Shown here one piece after another: positions 56,937 through 64,000 of a DNA stretch of 64,000 nt. Below the pieces are notes generated by a model. It did not search any database. It was given only the letters and a program-made list of their open reading frames with translations, and had not been told where the DNA came from. The position numbers were made by a program, and so were the translations under genes. Origin of the DNA: Nicotiana tabacum. Taxonomy: Eukaryota > Streptophyta > Magnoliopsida > Solanales > Solanaceae. Position 1 is the stretch's first letter; each line of letters starts with the position of its first letter. The stretch spans positions 133,190,237 to 133,254,236 of the forward strand of contig NC_134101.1 in NCBI RefSeq assembly GCF_000715075.1, written 5' to 3'.

Positions 56937-59455
56937 CTACTGCGAGGCCACATCCTTGGGAGCTGCATCTTCGGGAGTCGCATCTTCAGGAACCTCCTCC
57001 TCGGGGACTTCATCTTCCCCCCCCCCCCCCGCTCTCGGAGCCACTAGCCGAATCCTTGTCATCAGAGAGCAAAGCAGCAGCTTCTTCCTCCAAAGTCTTT
57101 GCTTTTTAAATATCGGCTGAGTGGTCAAAGCCACGAGCGTGCACCTCCTCGAGGGTTTCTCTCCGGGACTTCTGCCTACTGTGGTCAAGAGAACATGATA
57201 ACTTAACTTCGGCCACAGCGGAGATCTCCTTTGCCTGAGTATTAGCGGATTCGGCGTCAGCTCAGTATGAAGCACATCAGATTTGGCTTTTGCAAGCTCA
57301 GCGGCAGATTTAGCTTCGAGCTCCTCGATTTTGCAGCTTCGGGCCAGGCTTTCCTCCTTTACACTTTGAAGTTAGCGTTCAATCGAAGTCAACTTCTCCT
57401 GAAGTGTATCTTTCTCCTAGGCGAGACAGTCCATGTGTTGTTTCTACCCCAGGGTCTCAGCCTATTTCATCTTGAGCTCCTCTCGAAGCTGCTCCACCAA
57501 CTCGCCCTTCTGCTGGATCTGCAAAGTTGAAATATTAGTCGCCAAATTGAGTAAATGTGTAACAGACCCACAAAGGCTATATTACCTTTTCAATAAGCTC
57601 GGTCTGTTCTTGACGACCCTTTGCCAACTCGAATTGGAGATCGCTGATCTCCCCTTTTTTTGATGTAGAGGATCTTAAGGTTGTCCCTCTCTTCCACGAG
57701 ATTTTTGAGTTCGGCTTCGCATCGGGCAAGCTCAGCCCTAGATTTGGCAAATGTTTGTTGGTGAAGTGATACGACCTTCTCACAAAGAAAAGGAATTAGG
57801 CTTAGAAAGGTGAAAGTTAAATTCGAAGAATAGTTATGAAGACAAAACATACTTGTTTGAGAGGCTTTTCGGCCTCTTTAAAAATAAACGAGGCGTCATG
57901 TTTGGGGCCATCTTCGATCCCCGCGAGGTAATCCCAAAAAATATCACTCCCTTCATTGGTCGTTCCCATATCAGGAGTCCTCATGTCCTGGGCATCTCGG
58001 AATTGCCCCACGGAGAACACCGGGCCTTGCGGCAAATCATCCACATTGATTACCCTAAGTGATTCACTTGGGATATTGTCCTCTCTCTGAAGGGCCTCGG
58101 AATTAGTCTCTTCGAGCTCACCCACCAAGTGTCCCCCAAGACGAGGCACAATTTTTCCATCTGATGGCTCGGAGACTTTGCTCGAACTCCCCTCAAAGAT
58201 TTCTTCAGTTCTACAATGAACCGTATCAGCCACCATCGGTTCGGCAGTCTTCGAAGCGTCAGTGCTTCCTCTTTTTTAAACTACCAACAGGCAGTCATCA
58301 TCTTCATTCCGAAGGCGTCGTGCCATTTTCGGAGACAGGACCACAGTGTCGGCCTTAGGCTTTCGAGTCTTGCTTTTCTTTGGCTTCAAGGAATTTGCAG
58401 GCGACCCCCTCTTTCTTTTCTTTTCTTTGGAAGGTTTTAGGATCTCTTCTTCACCGGGCGGGGGCGGCCACATAGCAACAGCATCTCTGAGGCCTGCATA
58501 AAGATAAAGTAACTATTCCACTAAGAAACGTAAGTATGCAAACAAGGAGACTCACCATGGTTTTTAGCCTCCCGTCGACCTTTGGCCAAGTCACACCAGT
58601 TGCGCTCCGTGTATGAAGAAGTAGAGTCCAGTTTTCAGACCTAACCCTTAAGGTCTGGGACCGCACCGAGAAACCAAGCAACAGCTACACCATCGGAAAA
58701 GGATTAGGTCGAGAAAGAGTAAGAAAGGCGAAATATAAAATCACTATCGATGAACATGTACTTACGTTTCATGTTCCATTCCTCGGGGAATGGCATCCTC
58801 TCAGCAGGAATCAGGTCAGAGGTCCTGATTCGGACAAACTAGCTCATCCATCCTCGGTCCCGCATCGATGCTGGAGAAGAGAGATTTTGTGGATCGGCAT
58901 TGCAAATTTATCAGGCCACCTCGATAAAGACGAGGGCTATATATCCTAATCAGATGGTCGAGGGTAAAAGGAATCCCCTCGACCTAGCTCGAGAAATATC
59001 TAATTAGATTGACATTGCGCCAGAATGAAGGATAGATATGGCCAAGCGTCACCTGGTATTGTTGGAAAAAATCAAGTATAACTGGATCTGTGGGACCCCA
59101 GAGATGGATCTGCAGGACCTAGCGTGAATGGGTAGGTATACACGCTTAAGTACCCTACCTTTTGAGTGGTAATGTCCTCTTCAGGGGAAGGGACCACCAC
59201 GTCTTTGTTATCCTAGTAGCAGTATTTTTTCACCTGCTCGAGCTCACTTTCGGTTATCAAGCAGATGTATCGAGACATGGGCTCACATAGGCCTGGTGTT
59301 GACGCAGGTTTATCAATCTTGAAATCGGATGTTATTTCGCACGATAGGGGAAAGCATTCCTCTATACGAGGTGGCGCCACCGTTCTACTTCTGGCCGGCC
59401 GCTACGACAAAGAGGCTTTTTCTTTTTGGGGAACAGTTTTAGATGTTTTAGCCAT
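56937..59455 (-). pseudogene. Antisense, intron-containing gene of the Tat element
   Basis: On the minus strand an ATG at 59455 opens 'MAKTSKTVPQKEKAS', interrupted by a stop. Conserved-looking text follows ('EDITTQKVGYLSVYTYPF' at about 59130-59180), of the kind found in the 'putative gypsy type transposon' family (PF04195). Four GT-AG introns are predicted: 58685-58765, 58494-58555, 57779-57852 and 57519-57585 (62-81 bp). Splicing at 57779-57852 joins 'EAEKPLKQ' in frame to 'KVVSLHQQTFAKSRAEL'. The middle is basic ('KEKKRKRGSP', 'KPKKSKTRKPK'), the later part a coiled coil ('RCEAELKNLVEERDNL', 'QQKGELVEQLREEL'), the end acidic with EDA repeats. Stops, a homopolymer frameshift near 57655 and a shift near 57250 break it. 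Function unknown; related extra genes occur in Tat elements. Confidence 0.8.
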
Positions 59456-59602
59456 TATGGTTTAGAAATCCAAGAGAAGAGAAAATGTTGAGGCTAAAGT
59501 AAGAACAAATTGAGAGAAGAGTGAACTCAGAGAAATTGAAGAAGCTAGTGAAATTTTAAGGGTGATTTGAGAAGTAAAGTTTGCAAAATTGTGAAGTTGG
59601 CC

Positions 59603-59611
59603 TATTTATAG
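59603..59611 (-). promoter_or_regulatory. TATA box of the antisense gene
   Basis: The minus strand reads CTATAAATA inside 'ggcctatttatagaggcc' (plus 59600-59617). It lies about 150 bp before the antisense ATG. The stretch between them is a T/C-rich leader without an upstream ATG that I noticed near the start, as in many plant promoters. This suggests the antisense gene has a promoter separate from the LTR. Confidence 0.7.
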
Positions 59612-59811
59612 AGGCCGCTTAAGCATGTTTGGGAAGCCAAATAGCCGACTGTCAATCTCCTCCAATTGATGGCCTTAGGAAACTATGCAGACTCAGCCTT
59701 TCAATCACTTTAATCGCTGACGTCAAGAGATTGACATCATGATTGAGGCATCGAAGGGTTGAGAATCAAATCGTTTCTTATCATTTTACTCTAAGAAATG
59801 TGGGGGCTATC

Positions 59812-60456
59812 TGTATACGGTGAAATCAGGTGCCCCCGATTTAGTAGGCTCGAGACATCGCACCGAGGGCAAAAGTTCGATAAAGACCAAGCTCAGGCTC
59901 AAAGGCAGAATAAGAAGCTTGAAGACCTAAGAGTTCGAGGAACCTCAGAGCCAAGTATGCCGACTCCGAGATAGTGTTGTTGTGAGTTTGTTACAGAAGG
60001 ACAAGATTCTCGCCACGTCCCAAAGATCATGGCATAAATTTTGGAATTGATTTGTACGAATTAGTACAAATCCGTACTTGGTGGTGATACAGCTGCCTCA
60101 ATAAGATTCTTTACTGTAAATGGAAATGCACCTTATTTAGGGCCCCCCTTCTATATAAAGGGGACCCCAATCATTTGTAAACATCATCGAATCATTGGCA
60201 AAGAATATACTATCTTACTTTTTCGTTCATTATTCATCAGAATTGTCCTTTAGCTTTATTATTCTTGCTTTATTGTTCTAGTCCGTATCGAGGTCACCAG
60301 GCTCGAGGTCAAGACTGACCTATCTACTGATTTGATCTTACTTATTTTCTTCATCTAGACTTCATATTTCTTGATTATTAATTGGTATTAAACTAAATCA
60401 CGTATCTTTAAAACCACCATCAAATTTAATTGTTACTAGTATTTTCGAGGTAAACA
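59812..60456 (+). repeat. 3' LTR of Tat element
   Basis: The LTR starts TGTATACGGTGAAATC after a purine/G-rich run (aatgtgggggctatc) and ends 'gaggtaaaca'. It is 645 bp, with TATA box TATATAAA at 60152-60159 corresponding to 40506 in the 5' copy. GGTAC (60457-60461) follows. Confidence 0.93.
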
Positions 60457-60460
60457 GGTA

Positions 60461-61292
60461 CAACTAGACCTCTCCATAACAATACTCTTATATAATAGCC
60501 ATTAACTATAAAAGTCAAGTTTTCCTCAGAACCGATTTTTAAGTTATATTTTACCACTCTATAATAGCTTTTTACATATAACAGCAACAACCATATTTAT
60601 AGCAGAACGCTCTTTGTAAAACTACCCCTCTATAACAACCATATAGAACCTTTGAGATTACTAATATTGATTCTAAAAAAATATGCACACAATTTTTTCC
60701 ATTAAACAAAATTTCTATCTTGCATAAGATATAAGAGTTGAAGATTTACACATGATATCTTTTTTATTGGACAAATTTTCAAAAAATATTTAGGTAGAAA
60801 ATTTAACTGTTAAGCTCTTAGACTGTCTTCAAGAAAAGCTATTGGATACCTTTTTATTGAAAATTTTAACACGAATCTTCGCCAATTCAAACGTTATATC
60901 GCTACTAAGAGAATTAAATCAACGAAACAAGCTATATTAGAAATTTCTTTCATCAATCTTGAAATAATTTATTTTTCTAGGTAGCTTTAAAATTTCTGCA
61001 TTAGAGTTCAAATCTTTATACATTTAGTTATGAATTTATTAATAATGTATTAGCTTTCTTCAATATTTAACTAGTGAAATATTGCATCTTTTGAGATTTT
61101 AAATTTGAATATTTTTGTTATCTTTTATATGTAACATTTAAGAAGGAAAAATAATCAATTTTGGATAATTTTTATCTATAACAGCCAAAAAGTATTTAAA
61201 CGTCAAATGATGTTATAGGTGTATACAGCCATTCACCATAAGAGCCAAAAAAATACCGGAATAAACGATGTCGTTATAGAGAGAGTTGACTG
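60461..61292. mobile_element. Pogo-like MITE (Tc1/mariner type)
   Basis: The left end CAACTAGACCTCTCCATAAC and the right end, which on the other strand reads CAGTCAACTCTCTCTATAAC, are inverted repeats. TA dinucleotides lie outside at 60459-60460 and 61293-61294. The body repeats 'tataacagc' and 'tataatagc' motifs and has no transposase. Length is 832 bp. TA duplication and 'cctctctataac' termini fit plant pogo-type MITEs. Its left edge coincides with the Tat insertion point. Confidence 0.8.
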
Positions 61293-61294
61293 TA

Positions 61295-61914
61295 CTTGAA
61301 AAACAGAATAGACAATAAATAAATAAATATGTGTAACCTAAAAAAATTGAAACAAGTAAATATGTTTTATGTTTACTTTGATTTGATTTATATGTTTAAC
61401 AAACAATTTGGTAAGAGTTGAATTTTTTTAAATGTAAAAATCAAATTAAAGGAAACCACAAAAAACTCATTTTAAGTTTCTTTTTCTTTAACTAACGAAA
61501 ACTAAATTAAATAACAACTCTCAAAATAAACGTGGTCACAAGGAACAATTAAAAAATTATTTCATGCGTTTCTTGTCAAATTTTTTGAAAAAGGAACAAT
61601 GTTTTATTTCAAAGTTCAAAACCAAAATAAGAATATTAAAACTTTACAACTTCAAATTTTTAGTTTCTATATAGTATTAAATACGGAAAATGGTCTGATA
61701 TATCCCTCTACTATTAAAAATTATTTAGAATTGTCCTCTGTTATACTATTGGCTCAAAAGAGCCCCTACCGTCATACTATTGAAACAAATATACCCCTAA
61801 CTTGACGGAGTGCACACGTGGCATGCCCCATCCAAAGCTGTTGGTCCATCTCGTCTTGAATTAAAAGCGACGCCCATTAGCCAGTACCCATAACCCATCC
61901 CTCTTTTAATTTAA
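61295..61914. other. AT-rich region, probable repeat, no gene
   Basis: No supported coding frame. The part 61690-61910 ('ggtctgatatatccctctac', 'acacgtggcatgccccatcc') reads like the edge of a dispersed repeat common in Nicotiana DNA. That is memory only; its ends are not visible. Confidence 0.4.
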
Positions 61915-62460
61915 CTAGTCTCTATTTCACGTAAAAATAGCACGGTATAGCCAGTTTTCGGACTGGTCATTCAAAAATAGCCAGCATTTACAAAGTCAAT
62001 GAAAAATAGCCACTATTTTGCTGCAACAGAAACCGGTCCAGCATAATATACTGGAGTTCGGTGCACCTGTATATGAACTCCAGCATATTATGTTGGACCG
62101 GTATACTTTGCTGACTCCAGCAAGTATAGTTGTCCAGTATATTATACTGGACAATTATACTTGTTGGAACTCCAGCATATTATGCTGGAGTTCTAGTGTA
62201 CTTATGCTGCAACTCCATCATATTATGTTGGAGTTCCAGCATACTTATCCTGGAACTCCAAATAATATGCTGGAGTTCAAGCATACTTATGCTGGAACTC
62301 CAGTATAATATACTGGCGTATTTTTCGGGCTTTGAACAGTGTTTTTGCTCAGATTTATCTTTACATGAAAAGTGGCTAAATTTCGATTACTTTTAAAACT
62401 GTGCTATTTTTGAACGATCAGTTGTAAATCTGGCTATTTTTGAATTTCTCCCCTATTTCG
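61915..62460. mobile_element. Putative non-autonomous transposon with palindrome array
   Basis: Both sides carry 'aaaaatagcc' or its reverse complement 'ggctattttt' in inverted orientation (61965-62015 and 62365-62445). A candidate direct repeat ctatttcacg / ctatttcgcg (about 61922-61931 and 62452-62461) would be a 9-10-bp duplication, pointing to a Mutator-type element. The termini themselves are not clean inverted repeats. The centre is the palindrome array described separately. Confidence 0.5.
62038..62316. repeat. Array of palindromes (CCAGCATATTATGCTGG type)
   Basis: At least seven odd-length palindromes or near-palindromes follow each other over 280 bp. A perfect 27-bp one around 62170-62197 has core ctccagcatattatgctgg. 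A perfect 21-bp one around 62133-62153 has core ccagtatattatactgg, and a perfect 17-bp one lies at 62300-62316. The units can also pair with each other. Confidence 0.92.
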
Positions 62461-63480
62461 CGTGTCTCGCACGTGGGGCCTTAACTAAAAAGAGAACGAT
62501 AAAATAATTAACCAACATAACTTGAATCTTAATAGATAGTGTGAGAATATTTGTTACTTGGATTTTAATTCTTTATATATCCCCAAATATCTACTTACGA
62601 CATGAATTAAAAAAAAGATTAACAAAAAACCATCATGGTTGTAGGACGTGATTTTTTTTTTGTACTATTATAAATTTATGGTAAAATGTAGACCATTCCT
62701 TTTCTAACTGAGGCGTCTTTCCCTTTCATTTAAGGATTCTTTAGCCAAAAGTTTCTATAGCAGATAAAATATATTTATGTATTACTTTTAACGCAGTCTT
62801 TATTACAAGGAAAGACTCTTAAATTCAATAAAGTTTCACTTTTGCTTTTTAATCCATGCGACAATTTACCCATAATTAAAAGTTACTCAAAAGTTTTCAA
62901 ATATAAAATATGAATTGAATTCAAAGTTTTCAAATTAGGAAAAGTTCTAAATATGATCATTTTATCAACAAATAATTATCTTTTTTTTAAAAAAAATACC
63001 TTTTAAAATCTATCATTTTATTCTCAAATCCACCATATACATATAGCGGTTAATTCTTCTTCTGTAAACTAAATTAAACTGGTAATCTTAAATATATGAA
63101 CCTGCTATACTTACAAGAAAATACTATTATATTTGAGTCTAACATTAATACACAAGCAGTGAGACTTTTTCTTGATAATATTAGATCATTCAAAAGCCAA
63201 GCACAAGTAATAATCTTTTAACCCATAAAATATACAATATCCTGCTACACAATATTAAACTAAAGTGTAAAAAGGATTTACACTATTAAATTTAAAAAAC
63301 AATTTGAATAACATTGGGAATAAAAAACTCAAACCAAAAGTTATATATACCGATAATAGGGAGACTTTGAGTCGTTTCAATGGTAAGCAAAAGTAGTCAC
63401 CGGCTTTCTCCATTGATCAATCGCATTTCAAACCTTCTAAAAGTGTGGTGCTAGGATTACATAATCTAAAAAAAGACTGA
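62461..63480. other. AT-rich region, no recognised gene
   Basis: Only short chance frames. No termini, tandem arrays or family likeness were recognised. Confidence 0.5.
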
Positions 63481-63950
63481 CAAAATACAACAAAAGTTAA
63501 TGACTGCAATTTGAAACACTAAGAAAAATATAAAATTAATTTCACCTTCCCACGTTTTCCTTTTTTGCTCGGCGTATGTATAATTTAAATCGGAATAGAA
63601 TTCTAGCCGTAGGTGATTTATAATTATATCCTTAAATTATACAAATATTTAAGGGCATAAAAGTCGATCAATATTTTAATGATATTTTAGTCATTCAACA
63701 TTTAGCATGACTAACAAGATATAACAAAAGTTAGTGACTGCAATTTGAAACACTAAGAAAAATATAAAATTAATTTCACCTTCCCACGTTTTCCTTTTTT
63801 GCTCGGCGTATGTATAATTTAAATCGGAATAAAATTCTAGCCGTAGGTGATTTACATTATATCTTTAAATTATATAAATATTTAAGAACATAAAAATCGA
63901 TCAATATTTTAAGAATATTTTAGTCATTCAACATTTAGCATAAATAATTC
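63481..63950 (+). repeat. 233-bp tandem duplication
   Basis: The block containing 'caaaagttaatgactgcaat' at 63491 recurs as 'caaaagttagtgactgcaat' at 63724. The likeness runs on through 'ttcccacgttttcctttttt' and 'agccgtaggtgattta' to 'agtcattcaacatttagcat'. The period is 233 bp, with two copies that differ at several bases. The function of the unit is unknown. Confidence 0.92.
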
Positions 63951-63957
63951 GTGCTTT

Positions 63958-63988
63958 TATAATAATAATATAGATAGATAGATAGTTT
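63958..63988 (+). repeat. AT-rich microsatellite (ATA)n(GATA)n
   Basis: The run 'ataataataatatagatagatagatag' lies near the right edge of the window, after the tandem duplication. Confidence 0.85.
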
Positions 63989-64000
63989 AAACTCCCAAAA

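Larger units (their letters stand above)
40167..60456 (+). mobile_element. Tat-lineage Ty3/gypsy element with nested insertion
   Basis: LTRs at 40167-40794 and 59812-60456 match along their length. Identical GGTAC duplications flank the pair (40162-40166, 60457-60461). A 19-nt primer site complementary to tRNA-Lys follows the 5' LTR. On the plus strand come gag, protease, reverse transcriptase, RNase H and integrase (40910-46575). On the minus strand between pol and 3' LTR lies an antisense gene (56937-59455). Reverse transcriptase before integrase defines Gypsy; the second, archaeal-type RNase H and the antisense gene point to Tat. A minus-strand Gypsy element at 47430-56242 is nested inside. 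Without it the element is about 11.5 kb. Stops and frameshifts disable it. Confidence 0.95.

Noticed and set aside
62018..62396. Two open frames of 88-96 codons over the palindromes
   Set aside because: They translate the palindrome array in two frames with repetitive, low-complexity output; no start context or family support.

Overview
The window is nuclear DNA of a higher plant, almost certainly intergenic heterochromatin. It holds no intact host gene. Every recognisable coding stretch belongs to a decayed transposable element, apart from one captured fragment of an alpha-tubulin gene. The LTR termini and primer-binding sites, an Ogre/Tat pair, and a palindrome-rich small element like repeats I remember from tobacco all suggest Solanaceae, most likely Nicotiana. 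The genus is an inference from memory, not from a search.

Layout. 1-3560: 3' LTR and part of the interior of a minus-strand, apparently non-coding Gypsy-type element. 3561-4881: AT-rich DNA with small-transposon remnants. 4887-10076: complete minus-strand Copia element with 5-bp target-site duplications (TSDs, TAGGT) and a broken gag-pol. 10726-12295: 5' part of a Gypsy LTR, apparently cut by an Ogre LTR (12296-16467). The Ogre interior follows, with a tRNA-Arg primer site and a broken ORF1, up to about 20270. It is interrupted by a 976-bp hAT-like element (17321-18296, exact 8-bp TSD) carrying 71 uninterrupted codons of alpha-tubulin. About 20280-21540: remnant of a hAT transposase gene. 21572-29002: plus-strand Copia element with a truncated 5' LTR and heavily mutated gag-pol. 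29160-29840: second non-autonomous hAT-like element. 30257-40018: non-coding Gypsy-type element with very long LTRs (about 3.5 kb) and TSD TGCAA. 40167-60456: Tat-lineage Gypsy element with TSD GGTAC, tRNA-Lys primer site, gag-pol on the plus strand and an intron-containing antisense gene with its own TATA box. Nested in it at 47430-56242 is a minus-strand non-coding Gypsy element (TSD TTAAA), a relative of the one at 1-3560. 60461-61292: pogo-like MITE whose left edge is the Tat insertion site. 61295-64000: AT-rich DNA with an array of palindromes, a 233-bp tandem duplication and microsatellites.

The nesting gives a relative order of events: the Gypsy LTR preceded the Ogre, which preceded the tubulin-carrying hAT; the MITE preceded the Tat element, which preceded the nested Gypsy. 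The least ordinary items are the tubulin capture, the antisense gene with four predicted short introns, the roughly 40-nt tRNA-Arg complementarity next to the Ogre LTR, and repeated structural modules inside several LTRs. I found no RNA gene, CRISPR array or cooperating host pathway. Coordinates and alignments were made by eye.
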